A stretch of DNA of 55,896 nucleotides from CAZHHH01 sp052400685 (GTDB lineage Bacteria > Bacteroidota > Bacteroidia > Bacteroidales > Marinilabiliaceae), in NCBI GenBank assembly GCA_052400685.1, contig JBQTGJ010000024.1. One strand, written 5' to 3'. Made by a program: the position numbers and the translations under genes. The notes below the pieces were generated by a model. It did not search any database and had not been told where the DNA came from. It saw only the letters and a program-made list of their open reading frames with translations. Of the stretch, positions 16,579-23,386 are shown in pieces. Numbering within the stretch: position 1 is the first letter of the stretch; each line of letters starts with the position of its first letter.

Positions 16579-17820
16579 ATGAAACGACACATCACCTCAT
16601 TGCTTATACATGGTAATAAAGAAGAAAAATCAGCAGAATCAAACAGAAGTCTGAAAATACCGATATACGAAACGGCCTCGTTTGATTTTGAAACGTCTGA
16701 AGACATGGAGAAAGCATTCAGAGGCGAAAGTAACGCCTTTTCATACTCCCGAATATCAAACCCTACTGTTAACGAATTGCAAAATCGGCTACAGCTATTC
16801 AGCGGCTCGGCTCACAGTTTATGTGTAAGTTCGGGAATGGCGGCTATTTCGAACGTATTCCTGACATTATGCAGCGCAGGTGATAACATCATTACATCGC
16901 GGTATCTTTTTGGCAACACCTATTCTTTATTTGCGAATACGCTAAGTTCGTTTGAAATTGAAACCAGGTTTACCGATCTTGACAACCTATCAGAAATAGC
17001 ATCTCACATCGATTCGAATACCAGAGCCATTTTTCTTGAGGTGCCCACCAACCCACAATTAATTATTTTCGACATCGAAAAAATAGCGGCGCTGGCACAG
17101 GAAAAGCAAATTCCCCTGGTGATTGATAACAGTATTCTGACACCTTATGCCTTTCATGCCAATGAATTTTGTGTTGACATCGAAATATTTTCCAACACTA
17201 AATTTATTTCGGGTGGCGCCACTTCCATTGGTGGCGCTATTCAAATTTATAAATCCAACAAATGGCAATTTATTCCTAAACTAAAAAAAGAATATGATGC
17301 TTTTGGACAACAAGCCTTCTTTAAACGTCTATACAAAGAAATTTACCGAAATATCGGCGCCTGCTTATCACCATCCAGCGCATGGCTTCAACTGCTAGGC
17401 CTGGAGACAATAGGTGTTAGAATTGACAGAATTGAAAAAAATGCGCTCACAGTGGCTCAGTTTCTTGAAAACCACCCAAAAGTAAAACAAGTTAGTTACT
17501 TATCACTTCCCTCCTATAAATACTTTGACAGAGCCCAAAAATATACCAATGGACACGGAGGTTGCCTCATCAACTTAACATTAAAAGATAAAAAAGCCTG
17601 TTTCACAATGATGGATAAGCTAAAAATGGTGAGAAGAGGAACCAATTTTTGCGATAACAAATCAATGATTATTCATCCGGCATCAACTATTTACTGGGAT
17701 TACAGCGCTAATGACAAAGAGTTGATGTTGATAAATGAAGGCACGCTTCGCTTGTCGGTAGGATTAGAGCACCAGGATGATATCATTGAAGATTTGTCCC
17801 GCGCATTGCAATCAATATAG
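16579..17820 (+). CDS. Cys/Met metabolism PLP-dependent enzyme (O-acetylhomoserine sulfhydrylase / methionine gamma-lyase type)
   Basis: 413 residues. Fold-type I PLP enzyme of the Cys/Met family: FSYSRISNPTVNELQNRL contributes the phosphate-binding Tyr and Arg of the neighbouring subunit, VSSGMAAISNVFLTL the cofactor loop, VIDNSILTPYAF the cofactor Asp, and SNTKFISGGATSIGG carries the Schiff-base Lys. The Lys context SNTKFISGG, in place of the common S-TKY--GH, is seen in sulfhydrylase-like members. Substrate (O-acetylhomoserine, methionine or cystathionine) cannot be fixed. It is the only plus-strand gene in this part and stands alone; two repeat elements follow its stop. Confidence 0.88.
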   Translation: MKRHITSLLIHGNKEEKSAESNRSLKIPIYETASFDFETSEDMEKAFRGESNAFSYSRISNPTVNELQNRLQLFSGSAHSLCVSSGMAAISNVFLTLCSAGDNIITSRYLFGNTYSLFANTLSSFEIETRFTDLDNLSEIASHIDSNTRAIFLEVPTNPQLIIFDIEKIAALAQEKQIPLVIDNSILTPYAFHANEFCVDIEIFSNTKFISGGATSIGGAIQIYKSNKWQFIPKLKKEYDAFGQQAFFKRLYKEIYRNIGACLSPSSAWLQLLGLETIGVRIDRIEKNALTVAQFLENHPKVKQVSYLSLPSYKYFDRAQKYTNGHGGCLINLTLKDKKACFTMMDKLKMVRRGTNFCDNKSMIIHPASTIYWDYSANDKELMLINEGTLRLSVGLEHQDDIIEDLSRALQSI

Positions 17821-17846
17821 TTAGTTCATACAAGGCAAGTCTATTT

Positions 17847-17990
17847 AGAGTCTGTCTATAAAGTCAACTTCTGCGTTACGCTTGTCATAAAAACAGTCAT
17901 TTACGAAAAGTAAACTCCTTGATTTTTATGACTTCGCAAGCCTTGAATTTGAACTTTATAGTTCGGACACTTAGTTTATAGACAGGCACT
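17847..17990 (+). repeat. 144-bp TIR element, copy A5 (full length)
   Basis: Left end AGAGTCTGTCTATAAA, right end TTTATAGACAGGCACT: inverted repeats with 13 of 16 identical. ATTT flanks both sides (17843-17846 and 17991-17994). Inside, CTTGTCATAAAAA and TTTTTATGACTTCGCAAG form a second inverted pair around GTCATTTAC...GTAAAC. It can fold into one long hairpin. Confidence 0.75.
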
Positions 17991-17994
17991 ATTT

Positions 17995-18137
17995 AGTGTT
18001 TGAAATATAAAGCCCAACTTCTGCGTTACGCTTGCTCTAAAAATGGTCATTTACGGGAGTAAACTCACATTTTTCGAGCTGCGCAAACCTTGAATTAGAA
18101 CTTTATATTTCAAACACTTAGTTTATGGACAGACTCT
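17995..18137 (+). repeat. 144-bp TIR element, copy A6 (full length), back to back with A5
   Basis: The left arm AGTGTTTGAAATATAAAG (17995-18012) is the exact reverse complement of CTTTATATTTCAAACACT (18101-18118). The right end is TTTATGGACAGACTCT, followed by ATTT. The outermost ends of A5 and A6 (AGAGTCTGTCYATAAA) also match each other as inverted repeats, so the pair could be a nested insertion. The ATTT flank runs into the ppk2 stop codon (18140-18142). A5 and A6 together fill the 319-base gap between the convergent genes. Confidence 0.75.
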
Positions 18138-18139
18138 AT

Positions 18140-19030
18140 TTAGCGGGAGGCCATCAGAGACAAACGCGCTGCTTCAAGCTTATCCCGCTCCTGTGCCGAT
18201 AAATCAGGATATTTTAAAGGTAAAGCCTGCAATCGATTGACAATAATATTACTGACAGCCAGCCGCATAAACCACTTTTTGTCGGCAGGAATAACATACC
18301 AGGGTGCATAATCGGTACTGGTATTTGATAATAATTGCGAGTAAGCTTTCATATAAGCATTCCAATGTTGCCGTTCAGACACATCCGCCATGGAGAATTT
18401 CCAGTTCCTGGCCGGGTCATCAATTCGTTTCAAAAACCTCTTTTTTTGCTCCTCTTTCGACACGTTAAGAAAAAATTTCAGGATAATCGTTCCATTATCG
18501 TGCAAGTGTTTTTCGAAATGATTAATCTGGTTAAATCGTTTTTCCCAAAAATGATCGTCCACATCATCGACGGATGTAATACCAGGCAATTGCTGCTTCA
18601 GCAGATACTCCGGATGAACTCTCACAACCAACACTTCTTCGTAATACGAACGGTTAAAAATACCAATACGTCCACGCTCCGGCAACCGCTGATAAATTCG
18701 CCACATATAATCATGATCCAATTCCTCAGCCGAAGGTGTTTTAAAGCTATACACCTGTGTTCCCTGCGGATTAACGCCCGACATCACATGTTTGATGGTG
18801 CCATCCTTACCCGCCGCATCCATCGCCTGAAAAATAATTAACACCGAATACCGATTATGTGCATATAACTTATCCTGAAGCTGCTGCAAAGCCTCGATAT
18901 TTGAATTGAGCTCCACCGCAGCGTCGTCCTTATCGCTCATACCATTGGTATAATCGGAATGAAAATCACTCACCTTCACTTTTTCCCCAGGCTTAACCCG
19001 CAAAGCATCATCATTATTTAGTTGTATCAT
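18140..19030 (-). CDS. ppk2: polyphosphate kinase 2 family protein
   Basis: 296 residues. Transfers phosphate between polyphosphate and nucleotides; cytosolic. Walker A is AMDAAGKDGTIKHVMSGVNP, Walker B and lid are GRIGIFNRSYYEEVLVVRVH, and the lid Arg region is KKRFLKRIDDPARNWKFS. The length and single PPK2 domain fit the one-domain classes; the NPQG and DPARNWKFS context suggests class I or III. Its TAA stop lies in the flank of repeat A6. Neighbouring LysO genes are on the same strand but about 230 bases upstream, so it is probably its own unit. Confidence 0.92.
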   Translation of the reverse strand: MIQLNNDDALRVKPGEKVKVSDFHSDYTNGMSDKDDAAVELNSNIEALQQLQDKLYAHNRYSVLIIFQAMDAAGKDGTIKHVMSGVNPQGTQVYSFKTPSAEELDHDYMWRIYQRLPERGRIGIFNRSYYEEVLVVRVHPEYLLKQQLPGITSVDDVDDHFWEKRFNQINHFEKHLHDNGTIILKFFLNVSKEEQKKRFLKRIDDPARNWKFSMADVSERQHWNAYMKAYSQLLSNTSTDYAPWYVIPADKKWFMRLAVSNIIVNRLQALPLKYPDLSAQERDKLEAARLSLMASR

Positions 19031-19116
19031 AAATCATGATTTTTATAGCATAAGATACAAACAAAGAAGGCATGTACAAAAATAAATTCGACCATATCAC
19101 CAATTTGCGTCTATTC

Positions 19117-19259
19117 AGGAACTACACATAAAAACGTATTGTTTTAACCGAAAGCGCAAATTAAAAACTTTACCAATCTGATTAATATGAGTTCTCTATG
19201 CCAGAGAACCATTTTAAGGACTAATATAGCGCAAACTCCCGACTTTATGGACAGGCACT
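19117..19259 (+). repeat. 144-bp TIR element, copy A7
   Basis: Left end AGGAACTACACATAAA (diverged), right end TTTATGGACAGGCACT followed by ATTT; left flank ATTC. The final two bases of the element form part of the TAG stop (19258-19260) of the LysO C-terminal gene. Confidence 0.65.
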
Positions 19260-19866
19260 ATTTAAATACCGTAAGGATAAAAGGAACCAACACAGGCACC
19301 AGCATTGATAATACCAACCCACTAAAAACAGCCACAACAGCCATTTCTTTCCCGCTATACCGAACCACCACCGGAAGTGTAGTGTCCATGGCAGTAGCAC
19401 CACCTGAAGCAATAACCGCATATTTTCCGAACCATTTGACCAAAAGCGGCGCCAAAGTTAAAGTCAACACTTCTCTGAAAATATTAGCCAGCAAGGCAAC
19501 CACACCCAGTTCTTCCCCACTTATTTCGGCTATCAAAATTCCGGATAAAGAGTAATAACCAAAACCGGCACCAACAGCCATTGCCTCCCGGATTGAAATA
19601 TTAAATAACAAAAAAGAAAACAGTGTCGCACCCAATAATGAACCCAAAATAACGGCCAATGGCACCAAAATCATCTTTGCATTAACCTGTCTGAAAATAC
19701 GACGCATCTCGGTATCGCTACCAATGCCAATACCAACCAACAGCATCAATAAGTATAATGTATAAGAGGATAAATCTTCATTATGCATCCATTCCGGCGC
19801 CAACCCGGTATAAGCAATTAATCCACCTGCAAAAAAAACTGAAAGAAAAAGTAAACTACTTTTCAT
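19258..19866 (-). CDS. lysO: lysine exporter LysO, C-terminal (transport) half
   Basis: 202 residues with about six membrane helices. It matches the conserved part of LysO/YbjE (DUF340): LVGIGIGSDTEM, GFGYYSLSGILIAEISG, NIFREVLTLTLAPLLVKWFG and SGGATAMDTTLPVV. In E. coli LysO is one protein of about 300 residues; here the N-terminal two helices are encoded separately at 20062-20343, an arrangement also seen elsewhere in Bacteroidota. Predicted inner-membrane L-lysine exporter. Its ATG-AAA start is the end of repeat B2, and its TAG stop includes the end of repeat A7, so both gene boundaries are made of repeats. Confidence 0.88.
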   Translation of the reverse strand: MKSSLLFLSVFFAGGLIAYTGLAPEWMHNEDLSSYTLYLLMLLVGIGIGSDTEMRRIFRQVNAKMILVPLAVILGSLLGATLFSFLLFNISIREAMAVGAGFGYYSLSGILIAEISGEELGVVALLANIFREVLTLTLAPLLVKWFGKYAVIASGGATAMDTTLPVVVRYSGKEMAVVAVFSGLVLSMLVPVLVPFILTVFK

Positions 19867-19993
19867 ATGATTATAATTTGTTTCTCAATTGCCATATGAA
19901 ACTCTCCGGAATAATCATACTTCTGTATGTGAATCAATTCCCATGGCTCGTTTCGTACCCGTAAATAATTTGTTCTGTAAGGAGAAGGCAGAA
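19861..19993. repeat. paired CATATG palindrome element, copy B2
   Basis: Unit 1 (19861-19902) runs from TTTCATATG to CATATGAAAC with core TTATAATTTGTTTCTC. Unit 2 (from 19951) reads TTTCGTACC ... AATAATTTGTTCTGTAAGG. The spacer ATTCCCATGGCTCGTTTC is nearly identical to that of copy B3, 28 kb away. The CAT in unit 1 is the start codon (minus strand) of the LysO C-terminal gene. Confidence 0.65.
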
Positions 19994-20061
19994 CGCCCTT
20001 ATAAAATTCATATTTATTTATCTTCTCAAGCAAGTTGACTCACTCTGGTGATGGTTGATCG

Positions 20062-20343
20062 TTAATTTTTAAAAAACCAACGAATAAATAATAAAACCAA
20101 TACCATACTTCCAAGTGAAGCTCCTATTGTAAGCCACAGTGCGATTAACCCCAAACCAGCCATCTGACTCACCACTTTCTCGTTAAATCCCACCGACAAA
20201 CCAAGGACGAACAAAAGCACACCGATTAAAGCCAAAGTCAGTGTCTCCATTCTCTTTTTTGAAACTGCCGGATGATTTAACCATCGACCTGCCAATAGGC
20301 CAATCAAAAATAAACCAATTACAAAAAAAGTAGTCATTAACAT
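20062..20343 (-). CDS. LysO N-terminal subunit
   Basis: 93 residues, about three membrane helices (TTFFVIGLFLIGLLAGRW; ALIGVLLFVLGLSVGF; ALWLTIGASLGSMVLVLLFI). It corresponds to the N-terminal part of LysO (DUF340), including the LLAGRW motif. Encoded upstream of the transport half on the same strand, about 195 bases apart, the gap being filled mainly by repeat B2. It probably forms a two-component lysine exporter with 19258-19866. Confidence 0.82.
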   Translation of the reverse strand: MLMTTFFVIGLFLIGLLAGRWLNHPAVSKKRMETLTLALIGVLLFVLGLSVGFNEKVVSQMAGLGLIALWLTIGASLGSMVLVLLFIRWFFKN

Positions 20344-20431
20344 TTATTGTTAAAATCAAGCATTAAAGATAAGAACTAATCATCTATTTTTGTGCGTTCG
20401 TCAAAGCATTCTAATAAATGGTCAATTTAGA

Positions 20432-20463
20432 CTTGAGCTCCCAGAGTCTTTGACGTACATTTG
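20432..20463 (+). promoter_or_regulatory. promoter of the small lipoprotein gene
   Basis: CTTG, 20 bases, then TACATTTG, a perfect -7 element (20456-20463). Between them lies CTTTGACG (20448-20455), which pairs with CGTCAAAG (20399-20406) as an 8-bp inverted repeat and may be an operator. The start point near 20470 rules out translation from the upstream TTG at 20461. Confidence 0.6.
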
Positions 20464-20526
20464 CATCATAGAAATTACAACGGGAAACGAAACAATACTT
20501 ACGACTACTATTTAAAAAGGGGAATT

Positions 20527-20832
20527 ATGATGAAAATTTTGTCTATTATTTTTTATGCAACTGCTATTCTACTCATTTCAAAATGCCACAACTCAAGCAA
20601 CGAGAGTAGAATGAACAAAAACAGAATAAACGATACACCAGATTCAAGAGAACTTATTTTGTCAGAAAGTAATTATGTAACGCCTCCTGATGGTGAAGTG
20701 CCAGAAATACTAACTTATTTTCCAGACTCTATAAACAAAAGTATAACAGCCATTCAAAAAGAAACCATTGCGGTAAAAAAATTAAACGCCTCCGTCTTTT
20801 TCTTTCAACCAGCAGGTAGTTTTATAGAATAG
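20527..20832 (+). CDS. small hypothetical lipoprotein
   Basis: 101 residues from the ATG at 20527 (or the next codon), behind AAAGGGGAATT. MMKILSIIFYATAILLISKC is a lipoprotein signal with lipobox LISKC, so it would be a membrane-anchored periplasmic or surface protein. The mature part is polar and ends in AVKKLNASVFFFQPAGSFIE; no domain recognised. It has its own promoter (20432-20463) and a strong terminator (20882-20920), which supports a real one-gene unit although I know no homologue. Codon use resembles its neighbours. Confidence 0.65.
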   Translation: MMKILSIIFYATAILLISKCHNSSNESRMNKNRINDTPDSRELILSESNYVTPPDGEVPEILTYFPDSINKSITAIQKETIAVKKLNASVFFFQPAGSFIE

Positions 20833-20881
20833 ACACAATAATTTTATCACCCCCATCAATCCTATAAAAAGTGTCAACTTT

Positions 20882-20920
20882 TGCCATTGAATGATTGTCT
20901 TCAATGGCATTTTTATTTGT
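20882..20920 (+). terminator. rho-independent terminator after the lipoprotein gene
   Basis: TGCCATTGAA (20882-20891) and TTCAATGGCA (20900-20909) form a perfect 10-bp stem with an 8-base loop, followed by TTTTTATTT. Confidence 0.88.
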
Positions 20921-20926
20921 AGACCG

Positions 20927-22639
20927 TTAAAAACGAGGCGGTTTTTCATTGGGAAAACGTGTCGCATATTCAGACCAAAAACTCTTTACCTCAGTCTTAA
21001 CCTCTTTATGAAGCCACAACATTCCCAATAAATTTGGAATGGTCATAAGTGCAATTGTAATCCCTGAAAAAATCCATATAAGGGATGTATCAACAACAGA
21101 CGCCACAAAAAACCCGGCTATGTAAAAAACTTTATAGTAGACAACCGACTTCATTCCAAACAAATAGATCATTGCGCGTCCACCATAATAACTCCAGGAA
21201 ATAGAAGTAGAAAAAGCAAATAACAGTAACCCTACCGCCACAATATACTTTCCCCATTCGCCCAACCAACTTCGTGAAAAAGCGATCGTCGTTAAAGGAG
21301 CGCTATGAACCAGAGACTTACCTTTAATCTGAAAATGCGTGTTAAGATGCGGTTTTCCTTTGGTCACAATCAACCCTCCGGTATATGGGATCCCTTTTTT
21401 TAACACCACCACATCGTCGGCCAGCGAACGGGCATGAATCAGTGACACATCTGAGCGTATGGTGCCATTTTCAACATCAAGCGTGCCTGAAAACAGAGGA
21501 AGAATCTGATCGCCATTAATGTGGGCCACCAATTTTGCTCGTGATGCCGATTGCGACTCAGAATAAGAACCATCGAGAATCTCCAGGTCGGTAATTTGAA
21601 ATAAGTTTTCATGCTTTTCCTTCCACACCCCGGAAGCCAACAGAGTCATGCCTGTTAAGGTACAAATAATAATGGTGTCGATAAAAGGTTCTAACAAAGC
21701 AACCAACCCTTCCGAAACGGGTTCATGCGCACGCGCAGCAGCGTGAGCAATCGGCGCCGAACCCTGTCCTGCTTCATTCGAGAACAGACCACGATTGACA
21801 CCACGATTAAAAGCAAAAGAAACCGAAGCACCCAAAAATCCACCGGAAGCGGCCGTCCCCGTAAAAACATCAGAAACCATTGCGACTATTGATGGCCAAA
21901 TATTCTCATAGTTATAAGCAATAACCAATATGGCACCCAAAAAATAAACAAAAGCCATTAAAGGCACCAACATCTGTGTAACTCTGGCAATACGTTTAAT
22001 ACCTCCAACAATAACAAACGCTAAAAAGACAGATAAAACAAGTCCCGTATAAACATGAGGTACCGAAAAAGTTTCCCACAGAGAATTGGAGATACTATTA
22101 ATCTGAGGCAGGCAGCCGGTTCCAAATGACGAAAAAACCGTTGCAACAGCAAATACGACACCTAAAACCTTTCCAAAATGAATCACTTTGCCCGAAGGCA
22201 TTGAAAACTTCAGCCTCTTTTTCATATAATACATAGGGCCACCGGCGATGGACCCATCTGAAGCTCGCTCACGGTACTTGTGCGAAAGCGTGACTTCCAC
22301 AAATTTTGTGGTCATACCTATTAAAGCTGTCACCAACATCCAAAAAAGCGCTGCCGGCCCTCCCAGATGCAAAGCAAACGCAACACCTGCAATATTGCCG
22401 GTTCCCACAGTTCCCGACAAAGCCGTTGTTAAAGCCTGAAAATGGCTTGTATCACCCTTGTCGTCTGCACGATCAAACTTACCCTTTACAATTTGTATCG
22501 CATATTTAAAATAACGAATCTGTGGAAAAACCAGATATACGGTAAAAAACAACCCTGTTCCCAAAAGCAAGAAAACAAACCACTGCGACCCACCTATTGA
22601 GGCATCTATAAATGATAATATCTCACTAAATCTTTGCAT
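20927..22639 (-). CDS. sodium:alanine symporter (AGCS) family protein
   Basis: 570 residues from the ATG at 22637-22639 (MQRFSEILSFIDASIGG); the longer frame begins only at a TTG. Inner-membrane Na+-coupled amino-acid carrier with about ten helices. Family motifs: ALTTALSGTVGTGNIAGVAF (Na+ and substrate site), GGPAALFWMLVTALIGMTTK, NRGLFSNEAGQGSAPIAHAA and SISWSYYGGRAMIYLFG. Between helices 8 and 9 there is an insert of about 110 residues (about 360-465), hydrophilic and beta-rich, not present in the classical alanine carriers. I believe it is usual in Bacteroidota members. Substrate not determined. Confidence 0.9.
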   Translation of the reverse strand: MQRFSEILSFIDASIGGSQWFVFLLLGTGLFFTVYLVFPQIRYFKYAIQIVKGKFDRADDKGDTSHFQALTTALSGTVGTGNIAGVAFALHLGGPAALFWMLVTALIGMTTKFVEVTLSHKYRERASDGSIAGGPMYYMKKRLKFSMPSGKVIHFGKVLGVVFAVATVFSSFGTGCLPQINSISNSLWETFSVPHVYTGLVLSVFLAFVIVGGIKRIARVTQMLVPLMAFVYFLGAILVIAYNYENIWPSIVAMVSDVFTGTAASGGFLGASVSFAFNRGVNRGLFSNEAGQGSAPIAHAAARAHEPVSEGLVALLEPFIDTIIICTLTGMTLLASGVWKEKHENLFQITDLEILDGSYSESQSASRAKLVAHINGDQILPLFSGTLDVENGTIRSDVSLIHARSLADDVVVLKKGIPYTGGLIVTKGKPHLNTHFQIKGKSLVHSAPLTTIAFSRSWLGEWGKYIVAVGLLLFAFSTSISWSYYGGRAMIYLFGMKSVVYYKVFYIAGFFVASVVDTSLIWIFSGITIALMTIPNLLGMLWLHKEVKTEVKSFWSEYATRFPNEKPPRF

Positions 22640-22773
22640 AATTATCGCACATTTGAACAACTTATTTCTTATAAACAAGGTCGATTATCTTTCATTTTGA
22701 AATATTTAAGCGACCAATTTTAACAAATATAAAATATTAGTTGTCAATATCGAAAAAACTGACACTTTTTATA

Positions 22774-22807
22774 CAAAAAACCCCGAATCAGCAAAACTGC
22801 TCGGGGT
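22774..22807 (-). terminator. rho-independent terminator after the AhpD-like gene
   Basis: ACCCCGA (22780-22786) and TCGGGGT (22801-22807) form the stem. On the minus strand it is followed by TTTTTTG, 23 bases past the stop codon. Confidence 0.88.
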
Positions 22808-22829
22808 AAAACGATTTCTAACATAAAAA

Positions 22830-23168
22830 TCAAGCTGTAAATTCGCTTAGCGCGTCATAGGCTTTGCCGCCATATACGACAGAAGGGCCACCTCCCATAA
22901 GAATGGCGACCCCAATGGTTTCAACAATTTCATTTTTGGTTGCACCTATGTCCAAAGCGGCTTTAACATGGCAGGCAATACAGCCTTCGCACTTAACCGC
23001 AATGGCAATACCCAAAGCAATCAGTTCCTTATATTTAGCCGACAACGCTTCGTCTTGTGCGACTGACTCATGCATCTTTACGAAGCCCTCTCCGACACCC
23101 GGATTTGCTTGAGAAAAAGTTTCAAGAAAACCATAAACCTCTTCGACTTGTTTTGAATACGTTCCCAT
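22830..23168 (-). CDS. carboxymuconolactone decarboxylase / AhpD-like protein
   Basis: 112 residues, all helical. It carries the AhpD-type redox motif CEGCIACHVKAALDIGATKN with C-x-x-C and H, and ILMGGGPSVVYGGKAYDAL. Such proteins are thiol-dependent peroxidase partners or have unknown roles; true carboxymuconolactone decarboxylase activity is unlikely because the CxxC motif marks the AhpD branch. A single-gene unit with its own terminator. Confidence 0.88.
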   Translation of the reverse strand: MGTYSKQVEEVYGFLETFSQANPGVGEGFVKMHESVAQDEALSAKYKELIALGIAIAVKCEGCIACHVKAALDIGATKNEIVETIGVAILMGGGPSVVYGGKAYDALSEFTA

Positions 23169-23240
23169 AATTTAGTTTTATCAACGAGTTTCAGCACCCA
23201 AAAGATAAAACGAAATAGAAAGGAAGTCCAGACTTTATTT

Positions 23241-23384
23241 AGTGCCTGTCCATAAACTAAGTGTTTGAAATATAAAGCTCAAATACGAGGCTCGTGAAGT
23301 CATAAAAAGCAAGGCGTTTACTTTTCGTAAATGACTGTTTTTATGACAAGCATAACGAAGTAGTTGACTTGATAGACAAACACT
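23241..23384 (-). repeat. 144-bp TIR element, copy A8 (full length, reverse orientation)
   Basis: Ends AGTGCCTGTCCATAAA (left) and, reversed, AGTGTTTGTCTATCAA (right). ATTT flanks both sides (23237-23240 and 23385-23388). Its right flank forms part of the TAA stop of tex. It has the same inner arm AGTGTTTGAAATATAAAG as copy A6. 144 bp, the same length as A5. Confidence 0.75.
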
Positions 23385-23386
23385 AT

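Noticed and set aside
17821..18139. Treating the repeats after the PLP-enzyme gene as simple rho-independent terminators
   Set aside because: They are far longer than a terminator, lack a T-tract, recur elsewhere in both orientations and have matched 4-bp flanks.
18335..18841. 168-residue open frame antisense to ppk2
   Set aside because: Shadow of a well-recognised PPK2 gene; no family features.
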